Shown here: piece by piece, positions 51,489 through 61,071 of the stretch | Layout: every line of letters begins with the position of its first letter | How positions within the stretch are numbered: the stretch's first letter is position 1 | Source: Rhodoluna sp. | GTDB taxonomy: Bacteria > Actinomycetota > Actinomycetes > Actinomycetales > Microbacteriaceae | DNA: 64,000 bases | Reading direction: 5' to 3' | NCBI GenBank assembly: GCA_024641095.1 | Contig: JAHEDR010000001.1 | Location: forward strand, 661,812-725,811 | Program-made: the position numbers and the translations under genes | The notes under the pieces: generated by a model | What the model was told of the DNA's origin: nothing | Seen by the model: only the letters and a program-made list of their open reading frames with translations | The model's database searches: none

Positions 51489-52316
51489 TTAGGCTCCTAC
51501 GCGGAAGCGCAAGAAACCTGAAACGGTAACTCCTGCGTTTTCCAGCACCTTTGAAACGGTCTGCTTGGTGTCTTTCGCGAAGTCCTGCTCAAGAAGCACG
51601 TTCTCCTTGAAGAAGCCAGTTACGCGGCCTTCAACGATCTTTGAAAGTGCAGCCTCTGGCTTGCCTTCGTTGCGTGCAGTCTCTTCAGCAATGCGACGCT
51701 CGGTAGCAACTACATCAGCATCTACATCTTCGCGCTTTAGAACGCTTGGAGAGAACGCTGCAATGTGAACTGCAACATCGTGAGCGGTGTCTGCGTCTGA
51801 ACCTGAGTAAGCAACTAGAACGCCAACCTGTGGTGGAAGGTCCTTGCTGGTGCGGTGCATGTATGCATCCACAGCAGCATCCTTTAGTGAACCAACCTTG
51901 CGCAGTTCAACCTTCTCGCCCATGATTGCGGCTTCGTCGTTGATTGCATCCTGAACGCTCTTGCCACCAAGATCAGCTGCAAGTGCAGCTTCAAGAGTGG
52001 TAGCTCCAGCAGCAGCGATTGCATCTGCAACCTTGTCAGCAAGTTCAATGAACTTTGCAGCCTTAGCTACGAAGTCAGTCTCGCAGGCTAGCTCAATTAG
52101 GTAACCGGTTCCACCAGATACACGAGCAACGATCAAACCATTGCTGGTTGTGCGTCCTTCGCGCTTGGTAACACCCTTCAAACCCTTAAGGCGAAGAACT
52201 TCCATCGCCTTGTCTAGGTTGCCATCGGCTTCGTCAAGAGCTGCCTTGCAGTCCATCATTCCGGCGCCGCTGCGCTCGCGCAGGGCCTTTACATCTTGTG
52301 CGGTGTAGTTCGCCAT
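51489..52316 (-). CDS. tsf: Elongation factor Ts
   Basis: Nucleotide exchange factor for EF-Tu. 275 aa; the N-terminal UBA-like domain has LRERSGAGMMDCKAAL and the core has ACETDFVAK, the EF-Tu contact. The C-terminal part ends TVSGFLRFRVGA. It starts 2 bases after the rpsB stop. Confidence 0.97.
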   Translation of the reverse strand: MANYTAQDVKALRERSGAGMMDCKAALDEADGNLDKAMEVLRLKGLKGVTKREGRTTSNGLIVARVSGGTGYLIELACETDFVAKAAKFIELADKVADAIAAAGATTLEAALAADLGGKSVQDAINDEAAIMGEKVELRKVGSLKDAAVDAYMHRTSKDLPPQVGVLVAYSGSDADTAHDVAVHIAAFSPSVLKREDVDADVVATERRIAEETARNEGKPEAALSKIVEGRVTGFFKENVLLEQDFAKDTKQTVSKVLENAGVTVSGFLRFRVGA

Positions 52317-52318
52317 GT

Positions 52319-53116
52319 TTACTTTGCTTCCTCTACTGCAACTGGGGTTGCTTCTTCAGTCTTGCCCTGCTCTAGAAGCTCGCGCTCCCATTCAGCTAGT
52401 GGCTCGGCTGCTGCTTCTGGCTTTGAGTGACGGGCAATTAGACCCTCAGCAACTGCATCCGCAATAACGCGAGTTAGCAACTGAACTGAACGAATTGCAT
52501 CGTCGTTTCCAGGAATACCGATAGTTACTTCATCAGGGTCACAGTTGGTGTCCAAGATACCGATAACTGGAATACCAAGCTTCTTAGCTTCGGTAATCGC
52601 TAGGTGCTCCTTGTTTGTGTCAACAACCCAGATTGCTGATGGAGTCTTGGTGATGCTGCGGATACCGCCTAGAGCCTTCTCAAGCTTGTCCTTCTCGCGA
52701 CGAAGAATAAGAAGTTCCTTCTTGGTCAGACCAGTCTTGGTCTTTCCGGTGAAGTCCATTACTTCTAGTTCCTTCAAGCGTGATAGACGCTTCTGAATTG
52801 TCTGGAAGTTGGTCAAAAGACCACCCAACCAACGCTGGTTGATGTAAGGCTGGCCAACACGAAGAGCCTCAGAAGCGATTGACTCCTGTGCCTGCTTCTT
52901 GGTACCAACAAAAAGAATGCTGCCACCGTGTGCAACGGTTTCCTTTACGAAGTCATACGCTTTGTCAATCAAAGCAAGTGACTGCTGAAGGTCAATGATG
53001 TAGATGCCTGAACGGTCGGTCAGAATGAAACGACGCATCTTTGGGTTCCAACGACGGGTCTGGTGCCCGAAGTGCACGCCGCTGTCTAGCAGCTGGCGGA
53101 TTGTTACTACTGCCAT
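52319..53116 (-). CDS. rpsB: 30S ribosomal protein S2
   Basis: 265 aa. [22 protein letters not shown], then [11 protein letters not shown] and [13 protein letters not shown] are diagnostic. ATG 53116 has GGAGA upstream; the frame extending to 53251 is rejected. The Glu/Ala-rich tail ([10 protein letters not shown]) is typical of actinobacterial S2. The hairpin at 53135-53152 lies just upstream of its ribosome binding site. Confidence 0.97.
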   Translation of the reverse strand: MAVVTIRQLLDSGVHFGHQTRRWNPKMRRFILTDRSGIYIIDLQQSLALIDKAYDFVKETVAHGGSILFVGTKKQAQESIASEALRVGQPYINQRWLGGLLTNFQTIQKRLSRLKELEVMDFTGKTKTGLTKKELLILRREKDKLEKALGGIRSITKTPSAIWVVDTNKEHLAITEAKKLGIPVIGILDTNCDPDEVTIGIPGNDDAIRSVQLLTRVIADAVAEGLIARHSKPEAAAEPLAEWERELLEQGKTEEATPVAVEEAK

Positions 53117-53134
53117 GAGCAGTGTCTCCTTTTT

Positions 53135-53152
53135 TGGCGCGCAAAGGCGCCA
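53135..53152 (-). promoter_or_regulatory. Leader hairpin directly upstream of the rpsB ribosome binding site
   Basis: On the minus strand TGGCGC and GCGCCA pair around a 6-base loop and are followed by AAAAAAGGAG. The 280-base gap 53117-53396 also holds the rpsB promoter region and the M23 leader, with no other gene. Autoregulation by S2 is known in other bacteria; here it is only suggested. Confidence 0.4.
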
Positions 53153-53396
53153 CTCAGTTAACTGTTTCAATCGGTTGATTGACACACCTGGTGCCGGATC
53201 CCTTTCGCCAAATTTCTCTGGACTGAGTGAAAGGTAAATCTGATTCGACACGCGAAGTCGGCATGCTTTTGAAAGCCTCTAAATGGGGATTTCGCGAGCT
53301 TGCCGCTAAACCCAAGTCTAGCAGCGTGAAACCTGGGTTATCCACCGTTTTCCCAATGTTTATCTGGGCTGGCGGGCCAAAAGGCACCCTTGGAAC

Positions 53397-53924
53397 ATGA
53401 TAAATTCCCTGCTAAAAATCACTGCCGGAGCCTTAATTTCCATGGTTTGCCTAACCTGGGTGCAGTCTTCGGCTGCCAATGAACCCGTCCTGCCAGTTCA
53501 GGTTTGGAATCCCCCGCTGCAAACCCCCGTTCACCTGGTCAATCAATACCGGCAGCCAAACAGCGACTACTCCGCCGGTCACCGAGGGGTGGACTATCTG
53601 GCCAGCCTCGGACAGGCCGTTTTAGCCCCCGCCGATGGGCAGGTTTGGTTTGTTCGCAAGGTTTTTCAGCGAAATCTGATCACGCTCATCCACGAGGGTG
53701 GCTACCTTTCGGAATACGAACCAGTTTGCTCGACCTTAGAAAAAGGCCAATCGGTTAGCTCCGGTCAAGAAATTGGTTCACTCTGCCAAGGAGACCAAAG
53801 CTACCTGCAACACTGTGCTTCGGCTACTTGCCTTCATTTTTCGCTACGAAAAGATGGCGCTTATTTGTCACCAATGGCTTTGCTTGGCGGCTTGAATCCA
53901 AGCCGGTTATTTCCTACGCCCTAG
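53397..53924 (+). CDS. M23-family peptidase (LytM domain), secreted
   Basis: 175 aa. Signal peptide (about residues 1-27, ending SSAA). The metallopeptidase domain has HRGVDYLAS (His and Asp ligands), the VLAPADGQVWFV strand and CLHFSLRKDG at the third-ligand strand, where the usual HxH is present only as a single His (LHF). This may reduce zinc binding or catalysis. Four Cys residues suit an exported protein. Expected role: peptidoglycan hydrolysis or activation of hydrolases. It overlaps the convergent xerC by 11 bases. Confidence 0.85.
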   Translation: MINSLLKITAGALISMVCLTWVQSSAANEPVLPVQVWNPPLQTPVHLVNQYRQPNSDYSAGHRGVDYLASLGQAVLAPADGQVWFVRKVFQRNLITLIHEGGYLSEYEPVCSTLEKGQSVSSGQEIGSLCQGDQSYLQHCASATCLHFSLRKDGAYLSPMALLGGLNPSRLFPTP

Positions 53925-54822
53925 GGTGGGCATTTTTATATCCGTCACGCAGTCGTTCAATAGAGACGTGAGTGTAGATCTGAGTAGTGCCCAAACTCGC
54001 GTGGCCCAGCAGCTCTTGCACTGCCCTCAGGTCGGCCCCGCCATCCAGCAAGTGAGTGGCCGCGCTGTGCCTTAACGAGTGCGGTCCGGCCGCTCCGGTT
54101 GGTGTGGCTTCAAGTAATTTCGCTACCAGGCCATAGACCTGTCGAACTCCAATACGTTGACCTCGCGAATTCAGCAACAGCGCTCTGCCGCTTTTTTCGC
54201 TTTCTAGCATGGGTCTTGAAATTCGAATCCACTTATCGAGAGCGTCTCTGGCTGGCTGGCCAAAAGGAACCATTCGCTCTTTTGAGCCTTTACCCATGAC
54301 GCGCATAATGTTGCGACTGTAATCTATGCTCTCAAGGTCTAAGCCAACCAATTCACTTACACGAGCGCCACTGGCATAAAGCAATTCAACCGCCACAAGG
54401 TCACGTACCCCTTGAGGATTGTCATCGGTAGCTTTGGCTTCGAGCATTTTGAACACCATCGCCAAACTATCTCTTGAGACTACTTTTGGAAGCGACCGTC
54501 CTGCCTTTGGAGATCTCAATCGCAATCCAGGATCAGTTTCTAGAAGATCGTTTTTTAAGCACCATGCCGTGAAAGCTCTGACAGCTGCGCTTTTGCGTGC
54601 GATTGTGGTTTTGGTTAAACCATTCTGCGTTCCCTGCCAAAGCCAATCGCGCAAGTGCTCTAGGTTCAAATCTTCAATGTTTTCAACCGATTGCTTCTTT
54701 AAGAATTCGGCTAAGTCGAGAACATCGGTTAGGTATGCCTTTACAGTGTTGGGTGAGAATCCGCGGCCGGCATCAAGGTAATCCCCGAATCCCGAAATGG
54801 CGCGCTCAACACTTGTACTCAC
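53914..54822 (-). CDS. xerC: Tyrosine recombinase XerC
   Basis: Resolves chromosome dimers at dif with XerD. N-terminal SAM-like domain (SPNTVKAYLTDVLDLAEFL), then the catalytic domain: ASGARVSELVGL (Arg), GKGSKERMVP (Lys), HSLRHSAATHLL (HxxR), GHASLGTTQIYTH (His and the nucleophile Tyr). 302 aa. Not beside an integrase target or mobile gene; it sits with dprA as in other actinobacteria, supporting a housekeeping role. Confidence 0.94.
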   Translation of the reverse strand: MSTSVERAISGFGDYLDAGRGFSPNTVKAYLTDVLDLAEFLKKQSVENIEDLNLEHLRDWLWQGTQNGLTKTTIARKSAAVRAFTAWCLKNDLLETDPGLRLRSPKAGRSLPKVVSRDSLAMVFKMLEAKATDDNPQGVRDLVAVELLYASGARVSELVGLDLESIDYSRNIMRVMGKGSKERMVPFGQPARDALDKWIRISRPMLESEKSGRALLLNSRGQRIGVRQVYGLVAKLLEATPTGAAGPHSLRHSAATHLLDGGADLRAVQELLGHASLGTTQIYTHVSIERLRDGYKNAHPRA

Positions 54823-54825
54823 ACA

Positions 54826-56052
54826 TCAAACTGTAGTTTGGCTTTTGGTCCACGCGTTGCCACGCCTCACGACTAATCCATCAAGTTCTAGATTGCCCAG
54901 ACCAAATCTGGCTTCATCGCGCGTAAGTCCGGCTTCCGCGCAAATTTCCGAAATCTCCACCGAGTTATACCCAAGAGCATCCAGCACCCTTTTCTCGATG
55001 GCACCAAGTCCGGCAAGCTCCACGGCGGTAATTAATCTTGCTTGAACGCCAAGCCGCTCTAAGAAATCTGCACCGTCTACTACTAGTTCGGCCCTGTGGT
55101 CTGCGATTAACTTATTTGTACCCGCTGATTTGGGTGATGTAATTGGCCCTGGAATAGCAAAGATATCGCGCTCAAGCCTTTCGGCGTGGTTCACCGTATT
55201 CAGTGAACCTGACCTCCAGTTTGCTTCAACGACCAAAGTGGCTTTCGAGAGTGCAGCTATTAATCGGTTTCGTTGCAGAAAGCGCCACTTGGTTGGAATT
55301 GATCCTGGAGGGAGTTCACTGATCACTGCGCCGGTTTGAATGATGCGCTTTAGTAAATCTGCATGACCCGCTGGGTATAGGTGATCTACACCACCCGCCA
55401 TAACGGCAACCGTGGTGCCCCTGAGTGCCAGAGTTGCCCTGTGAGCCACTCCATCAATTCCGTAGGCACCTCCAGAAACAACGGCTATGCCCTTACCGAC
55501 CAAAGCGCCAACTATTTCTTGGGTTGCAAATTCTCCGTACGCACTTGAACCGCGACAACCAACTACGGCTACTGCTGATTCAAATTGCGCAAGCGCACTC
55601 AAGTTTCCGCGAACCCACAGCGCCATCGGTGAATGAAAACCCAAATCTTGCAATTGCAAAGGCCAGGCGTGGTGACTTGGTGTAATTACAAAACCATTCA
55701 CTTTTCTAATGCCATACAAGGCTTCGCGCACCAGAGTAAGTTGCATTCTTGAGCGCCAGCGCTCCCGCCCAACCAACAAGGCTTTTTCGAATTGACCATG
55801 CTTATCTAGATCTTCGGAACTCAGGCCACCATCAATCAGCAAGGCCCTAACCTTTTGTGCCGCAACACCCTCAAGTTCAAGCGCAAGCGCTTTTGCCGCA
55901 CCAAGTGTTTGCACAATCATTCCGGCTTGCCCGTCACCAGGTTCACAGATCACACTCCAGGCAATGTAGCCAAAGGTTTCTCTTCTATCTTCAGCTGCAA
56001 CATCAGGCAAAAGCCGTGCAAGTTCATCGTCCGAAATCTTTAGGTCATTCAT
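54826..56052 (-). CDS. dprA: DNA-processing protein DprA
   Basis: Loads RecA on incoming single-stranded DNA during transformation. About 408 aa: an N-terminal helical region, the Rossmann-like core with VVGCRGSSAYGEFATQEI, VVSGGAYGIDGVAHRATL, IPGPITSPKSAGTNKLI, and a C-terminal winged-helix (NSVEISEICAEAGLTRDEA). ATG 56052 overlaps the comM stop by 8 bases and has AGGGGAG upstream. Only 3 bases separate it from xerC. Confidence 0.94.
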   Translation of the reverse strand: MNDLKISDDELARLLPDVAAEDRRETFGYIAWSVICEPGDGQAGMIVQTLGAAKALALELEGVAAQKVRALLIDGGLSSEDLDKHGQFEKALLVGRERWRSRMQLTLVREALYGIRKVNGFVITPSHHAWPLQLQDLGFHSPMALWVRGNLSALAQFESAVAVVGCRGSSAYGEFATQEIVGALVGKGIAVVSGGAYGIDGVAHRATLALRGTTVAVMAGGVDHLYPAGHADLLKRIIQTGAVISELPPGSIPTKWRFLQRNRLIAALSKATLVVEANWRSGSLNTVNHAERLERDIFAIPGPITSPKSAGTNKLIADHRAELVVDGADFLERLGVQARLITAVELAGLGAIEKRVLDALGYNSVEISEICAEAGLTRDEARFGLGNLELDGLVVRRGNAWTKSQTTV

Positions 56053-57664
56053 TTGACTCCCCTGCTTTTGAGATTTGTTTAGCAAGAAGATCTTCAGGAC
56101 CTCGCAAGTAAATTGCCTTTGCTACATCAAAATGATTTGGAGTTTCTCTTCCAGCAAGATCCGCATTGGACCATGCGAGCCTCAAGCACCGGTCAAATCC
56201 GCGCATGCTGATGAGGCCTCTGGATAGAGCGGTCTCAAGCTTCACCAGGCTCTCGGCAGTAAGTGGCAATTTCTTGCGCAGGTAAGCGCCGGGTACCTGC
56301 GCGTTCACAGACCATGGAGTGCCCTGCAAACGTTTTGCCGCTAACTTTCTGGCCGCCACCACGCGCTCGCGCAACTCAATCGAACTAAATTGAGTTCCAC
56401 CATTTTCTCTGGCTAATGCCATCTGCGCTGGGCTAGCCGCATTGATGCTCAAGCGAATATCCACTCGGTCAAGCAACGGACCCGAAAGCTTGTTGAGATA
56501 TTTAGTGCGCTGCTGATCGCTGCAACGGCATTGGCGGCCGGTGCCATATGCGTTTCCGCAAGGGCAAGGATTTGCTGCCAAAACCAATTGAAACTTTGCC
56601 GGAAACTTTGCGGTTCCACCGGAACGGTTAATCACCACCTCTCCGGACTCAAGAGGTTGCCGAAGTGCTTCAAGCACCGGCTTCTGAAACTCCGGCGCCT
56701 CATCAAGAAACAGCACACCATTGTTGGCCAAAGAAATAACTCCGGGCCTTGGCATTCCCAGGCCACCGCCAACCAAAGAAGAAACCGATGCACTGTGGTG
56801 CGGCGCTTCAAAGGGTGGTCGCATCACAAGAGAATCTCCCGCGATGTTTCTGTTGCCCGAAACGGAAAGCACCGCTGTGGTTTCTAAGGCGTCCTGAATA
56901 TTCATGTCTGGCAATATGCTGGTCAATCGCTCGGCCATCATGGTCTTCCCTGCCCCGGGTGGCCCAACCATCAAAAGGTGATGCCCGCCGGCTGCAGCCA
57001 CGGTCATGGCATCTACAGCTTCGGCCTGCCCGTGAACATCAGACATATCCAGCTGCAAAAAAGATTTGGCATCGGTCACCAACTCACGAACTTTGCCATT
57101 TTTCAATTCCAAAGTTGGTTCGGGGTCGTCACCAGCAAGGTCCACTCCGTGCAATCTCGCAACCTCTCGAAAGTGGTGCACGCCAATCACCTGCATTCCA
57201 TCTACTAATGCAGCCTCAGCAAGATTAGCGGCGGGCACAATTGCGCTGGTTAGCCCCGCGCTTTTGGCAACTAAAAGCGATGGCAGAATTCCATTGATTC
57301 TTCTAACTGAACCGTCAAGACCTAGTTCACCCAGGTGCACCCAGCCAGAAATGGATTTGGCGCTCATAACTTTTGCCGCCGCCATAACGCTCACGGCAAT
57401 CGCCAAATCAAAACTGGAGCCCTGTTTGCGAACCGACGCCGGGGAAAGATTTACAGTGACTCTGCGATCCGGCATTTTCATGCCGCTATTATGAATTGCT
57501 GCTCGCACCCGGTCTTTGGCTTCGGAAAGTGATGCATCTGGTAGCCCCACCAACACAAACCCCGGAAGAGTGCTGGAGATTTCCGATTCAACTTCTACCA
57601 CCGTGCCAGCTAAACCCAAGAGACTAACTCCATAGGATTTTGCCAATAGAGGTTTTGCGGCCAT
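56045..57664 (-). CDS. comM: ComM/YifB-family AAA+ ATPase
   Basis: 539 aa. N-terminal Lon-protease-like fold (PGFVLVGLPDASLSEAKDRV), AAA+ core with Walker A GPPGAGKTMMAERL and Walker B GVLFLDEAPEF, then a Mg-chelatase-like C-terminal domain. A zinc-like CPCG...CRC cluster lies after the ATPase core. In Vibrio ComM is a branch-migration helicase for transformation. It starts on the yraN stop codon (1-base overlap). Confidence 0.94.
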   Translation of the reverse strand: MAAKPLLAKSYGVSLLGLAGTVVEVESEISSTLPGFVLVGLPDASLSEAKDRVRAAIHNSGMKMPDRRVTVNLSPASVRKQGSSFDLAIAVSVMAAAKVMSAKSISGWVHLGELGLDGSVRRINGILPSLLVAKSAGLTSAIVPAANLAEAALVDGMQVIGVHHFREVARLHGVDLAGDDPEPTLELKNGKVRELVTDAKSFLQLDMSDVHGQAEAVDAMTVAAAGGHHLLMVGPPGAGKTMMAERLTSILPDMNIQDALETTAVLSVSGNRNIAGDSLVMRPPFEAPHHSASVSSLVGGGLGMPRPGVISLANNGVLFLDEAPEFQKPVLEALRQPLESGEVVINRSGGTAKFPAKFQLVLAANPCPCGNAYGTGRQCRCSDQQRTKYLNKLSGPLLDRVDIRLSINAASPAQMALARENGGTQFSSIELRERVVAARKLAAKRLQGTPWSVNAQVPGAYLRKKLPLTAESLVKLETALSRGLISMRGFDRCLRLAWSNADLAGRETPNHFDVAKAIYLRGPEDLLAKQISKAGESNE

Positions 57665-58017
57665 CAGAACACCTGCTTCAAATACTCAACCGCAACTTTC
57701 CCGTTGCGCACCAAAACCGCAATGGCGTCAAGACGCACTCTTGCACCAGAGGAATTATTAGCGGCACACCACTGAGCTACTAGGCGCCGCATCCTTGAAA
57801 CCTTAAGCGGGGTTATTGCCTCAAATGGGTGGCCAAAGCCTTCACCGTTTCGGGTCTTAACCTCAACGAAAACTATTTTGGATTTATCTAAAGCAATGAG
57901 ATCAATTTCGCCCAGCGAACAACGCCAGTTTCTTGCCAATATTTCGTAGCCACGATCTCGCAGATATTGCGCCGCAAGATCCTCGCCGTATTTACCAAGA
58001 ATTTGTTTTTGACTCAT
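57664..58017 (-). CDS. YraN/UPF0102 family protein
   Basis: 117-aa nuclease-fold protein. GKYGEDLAAQYLRDRGYEILARNWR, GEIDLIALDK and VFVEVKTRN give the restriction-endonuclease-like core (E...D...ExK). Cellular role undetermined. It leads directly into comM and dprA, the common actinobacterial order. Confidence 0.92.
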   Translation of the reverse strand: MSQKQILGKYGEDLAAQYLRDRGYEILARNWRCSLGEIDLIALDKSKIVFVEVKTRNGEGFGHPFEAITPLKVSRMRRLVAQWCAANNSSGARVRLDAIAVLVRNGKVAVEYLKQVF

Positions 58018-58080
58018 GCTCCTAGCATGAAGTGCAGCAATTCCTCAAATTTAGACTTTGAAGAATCTGTGGAGAAGTGG

Positions 58081-58404
58081 CTATTCGCCTACTGCAAATT
58101 CCTTTGGCAGGTTGAATGATGCGCCGGTTAGCTCTTCAACATTCACGTCTTTAAAGGTGAGTACGCGCACTGACTGCACAAATCTGTCGGTGCGGTAGAT
58201 GTCCCAAACCCAAACGTCTTTCATGTTGAGTTCAAAATAGAAATCGGTGGCGGTATCCACGCGGTTTAGGTCAACCTCATTAGCCAAATAAAAACGGCGC
58301 TCGGTTTCAATTACGTATTTGAATGTGCCAACGACATCGCGGTACTCGCGATAAAGAGCCAGCTCGGCTTCTCTGTCGTAGTCTTCGAATTCGTTCTCAT
58401 CCAT
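58081..58404 (-). CDS. DUF2469 family protein
   Basis: 107 aa, highly acidic N-terminus (MDENEFEDYDREAELALYRE). Conserved segments YRDVVGTFKYVIETERRFYLAN and ELNMKDVWVWDIYR identify the actinobacterial DUF2469 family. No function is established. It lies between rnhB and yraN as in relatives. Confidence 0.93.
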   Translation of the reverse strand: MDENEFEDYDREAELALYREYRDVVGTFKYVIETERRFYLANEVDLNRVDTATDFYFELNMKDVWVWDIYRTDRFVQSVRVLTFKDVNVEELTGASFNLPKEFAVGE

Positions 58405-58414
58405 TGGTGAAAGT

Positions 58415-59095
58415 CTATTCCCCCGCCAAAATCTTGGTTAACCAGGTGCCCCTATGTTCAGAACTCGGCCCCAATGCCCTGACCGCCGCTATGTGAGTTG
58501 CCGAGGCGTATCCCTTGTGTCCTTCAAGTCCATAACCCGATACCTGCTCTGCAAGTTCGATCATGAGGTTATCTCTGGCCACCTTGGCAATCACCGATGC
58601 CGCCGCGACCGATACACAATCACGGTCCGCCTTGGTGCGAACCATCACATCTATACCGCTGGCTTTAGCCCCCAGCCAGTTGTGCGAACCATCAAGAATG
58701 ATTACTGCTCCGTCCTGAATGATTTCGCTTCTGAGCGTGGCATCCTCGAGCAGTTGCGCCAAAGCAATAGAGCCAGCCGTAGCCAGGGCATCAACAATGC
58801 CATTCGCATCAATCTGCGAAGCAGAAACCATTCCCACCGCAGAGCCGCTCACCCATTCAGAAACCGGCACCACAATTTCGTTTCGAACTTTTTCGCTAAT
58901 TAGTTTTGAATCACAAAGCTTTGTAGGCCAGGGAGTCTGAGACCTTGAATCTTTGCGATCAATAATCGCAACACCCACGGCAACCGGGCCGGCGATGGCA
59001 CCACGGCCAACTTCGTCCATGCCAATCACAAACCTTGCGCCTTTGGCCCAAAGTTCATTTTCTAAGTTAAGGCTTGGGTACGTTTTTGAAGACAT
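58415..59095 (-). CDS. rnhB: Ribonuclease HII
   Basis: Cuts RNA in RNA-DNA hybrids and at single ribonucleotides. GMDEVGRGAIAGPV with the Asp-Glu pair, ILDGSHNWL with the third Asp, and KADRDCVSVAAASVIAKVARD. About 226 aa from ATG 59095, inside the 3' end of lepB (29-base overlap); a TTG at 59110 is the alternative. No good ribosome binding site is seen, consistent with coupling to lepB. Confidence 0.94.
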   Translation of the reverse strand: MSSKTYPSLNLENELWAKGARFVIGMDEVGRGAIAGPVAVGVAIIDRKDSRSQTPWPTKLCDSKLISEKVRNEIVVPVSEWVSGSAVGMVSASQIDANGIVDALATAGSIALAQLLEDATLRSEIIQDGAVIILDGSHNWLGAKASGIDVMVRTKADRDCVSVAAASVIAKVARDNLMIELAEQVSGYGLEGHKGYASATHIAAVRALGPSSEHRGTWLTKILAGE

Positions 59096-59816
59096 CTGAA
59101 TAATTGTCAAGCCAGGTGAAGTTTGAGAATGGCCAGGTCACCACAAAGGCACGGCCAACCACGAATTCCTTAGCAACAAAACCCTTGCTCGGTAGATCAG
59201 AGTGGAATCGCGAGTCGGCTGAGTTGTCGCGGTTATCGCCCATTACCCAGTAAGAACCTTCTGGAACCACAACATCAAAGTTCATATCCGAAGGGTGCTT
59301 GCCGGCTTCCAAATAGTTTTCTGTGATCGCGGTGCCGTTAATGGTCAGCTTGCCATCGGCATCGCAGCAAATAACGTGATCGCCACCAACACCGATAACG
59401 CGCTTAACCAAGTGCTGGCTGCTGTCTGGAGCGGTAACTCCAAATGCAGAAAGCACCCAATCGGTCACTGCGGTTACTGGGTCAAGCTCAGGCGTCTGAA
59501 CCTCGCCAAGCCAACCACCTGGATCCTTAAAAACAACAACGTCTCCGCGCTCCAGCGGAATCACATCTGGAACAAGTTCGTTCACAATGATTCGGTCGTC
59601 AATCTGCAGAGTCTCAAGCATTGAGCCCGATGGAATGAAGAATGAGCGAATCAAAAAGGTCTTGATTAAAAGAGAAAGCACCAACGCAGTACCGGCAATC
59701 ACCAGTAGGTCAATAAAGAATGAAACAAAAATGTTTTTTCTAAATCGACGCCACTTGGTGTTGCGGCTCCGTGGTGCTTTTCTTGTTGGGCTTTGGAACT
59801 GCCCTAGGTCTGTCAT
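59067..59816 (-). CDS. lepB: Signal peptidase I
   Basis: Cleaves signal peptides outside the membrane. 249 aa: basic N-terminus, one transmembrane helix (about 30-55), FFIPSGSM with nucleophile Ser65, GDVVVFKDPGGWL, LVKRVIGVGGD with general base Lys138, and GDNRDNSADSRFH. It lies between rplS and rnhB in the standard actinobacterial order. Confidence 0.96.
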   Translation of the reverse strand: MTDLGQFQSPTRKAPRSRNTKWRRFRKNIFVSFFIDLLVIAGTALVLSLLIKTFLIRSFFIPSGSMLETLQIDDRIIVNELVPDVIPLERGDVVVFKDPGGWLGEVQTPELDPVTAVTDWVLSAFGVTAPDSSQHLVKRVIGVGGDHVICCDADGKLTINGTAITENYLEAGKHPSDMNFDVVVPEGSYWVMGDNRDNSADSRFHSDLPSKGFVAKEFVVGRAFVVTWPFSNFTWLDNYSDVFKNVPKP

Positions 59817-59854
59817 GTTTTAAGGCTAGATGCTTTGAGTAAGTTAAGCCAGAA

Positions 59855-60205
59855 TTACGCGTTGTCGCGCTTTTCCTGAATCTTTGCCTTCTTACCGCGT
59901 AGATCGCGAAGGAAGTAAAGCTTCGCACGGCGAACTGAACCGCGGCTTACAACTTCAATTTTCTCGATTACTGGTGAGTGGATTGGGAAGGTACGCTCAA
60001 CGCCTACCTGGAATGAAATCTTACGTACGGTAAAGGTTTCACGAACTGATTCGCCAGAACGACGAATAACGATTCCCTTGAAAACCTGAACACGGCTGCG
60101 GTTACCTTCGATGATGTTTACGTGAACGTTCACGGTGTCACCAACGCGGAAGTCTGGAATGTCTGAACGAAGAGACGCTGCGTCTACTGAGTCAAGAATG
60201 TGCAT
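59855..60205 (-). CDS. rplS: 50S ribosomal protein L19
   Basis: 116 aa. [26 protein letters not shown] and [19 protein letters not shown] are typical of L19; the tail [12 protein letters not shown] is basic. AAGG precedes the ATG by about 11 bases. The 179-base gap to trmD holds a plausible promoter (60324-60353). Confidence 0.97.
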   Translation of the reverse strand: MHILDSVDAASLRSDIPDFRVGDTVNVHVNIIEGNRSRVQVFKGIVIRRSGESVRETFTVRKISFQVGVERTFPIHSPVIEKIEVVSRGSVRRAKLYFLRDLRGKKAKIQEKRDNA

Positions 60206-60323
60206 TTTTGTATCGCCTTCTGTTACTGCGCGCAGGTCAACAACGGGTAAGTAATTGATGTTTTGTTGCCCTTGATGGCTTTGCTCCCCTGCGGCAGAGC
60301 GTCTGAGCCAGACAACCTCATAA

Positions 60324-60353
60324 GTTTACCTGCCAAACACCATTGTCGGCAAC
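60324..60353 (-). promoter_or_regulatory. Putative promoter for rplS
   Basis: Read on the minus strand: TTGCCG (60348-60353), an 18-base spacer, TAAACT (60324-60329). It lies about 120 bases before the rplS start, downstream of trmD. Confidence 0.4.
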
Positions 60354-60384
60354 CGAACGTCGGCTAGAACCCAGATAAATAGGG

Positions 60385-61071
60385 CTATTCGGGCAATAAA
60401 TCGGGTCTAACCCGCTTGGTGCGCTCAACCTGTTGTTCGTGACGCCAGGTAGCAATTGCTGCATGGTGACCACTGGTGAGTACCTCTGGAACATCAAAAC
60501 CGCGCCAGGATGCAGGCTTGGTGTAGCTCGGATATTCCAAAAGGCCATCCGAATGTGATTCTTCAACCAAACTTTCGGCATTGCCAATCACGCCCGGAAT
60601 CAATCTGGCTACGGCCTCGATCATTGCCAGAGCGGCAACTTCTCCGCCGTTCAAAACATAATCGCCAAGGCTTATCAAACGCACGTTGGCTTTGGTTTCG
60701 GCGTAATCAACCACGCGCTGATCTATGCCTTCGTATCTGCCACAGGCAAAAACAATGTGATCCAATTCGGCAAGCTCGTGAGCAGTTGCCTGCTTGAACT
60801 GCTCCCCAGCGGGCGAAGTAAAAATTACGGTGCAATTTCCATCGGCAGGAAGAATGTCATCGAATGCCTCACCCCAAGGCTCTGGCTTCATGAGCATTCC
60901 GGCGCCGCCGCCGTAAGGGCTGTCGTCTACGGTCTTGTGTTTGTCGTGCGTGTAGTCACGAAGGTCGTGAACTCGCAGATCAATCAGATTCTTTTCGCGG
61001 GCTTTGCCCAAAAGCGATAAATCGAGCGCGTTAAAGTAATCCGGAAAAATCGTGATTGCGTCAATACGCAT
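60385..61071 (-). CDS. trmD: tRNA (guanine-N1-)-methyltransferase TrmD
   Basis: Methylates G37 of tRNAs; SPOUT knot protein. 228 aa: [52 protein letters not shown], and the SAM knot [25 protein letters not shown]. Its ATG overlaps the stop of a 49-residue ORF (TAATG). Neither rimM nor rpsP is found next to it. Confidence 0.97.
   Translation of the reverse strand: MRIDAITIFPDYFNALDLSLLGKAREKNLIDLRVHDLRDYTHDKHKTVDDSPYGGGAGMLMKPEPWGEAFDDILPADGNCTVIFTSPAGEQFKQATAHELAELDHIVFACGRYEGIDQRVVDYAETKANVRLISLGDYVLNGGEVAALAMIEAVARLIPGVIGNAESLVEESHSDGLLEYPSYTKPASWRGFDVPEVLTSGHHAAIATWRHEQQVERTKRVRPDLLPE

Noticed and set aside
53914..54822. XerC as a phage or integrative-element integrase
   Set aside because: Housekeeping neighbours (dprA, comM, rpsB), typical XerC length and motifs, and no attachment-site duplication or cargo genes.
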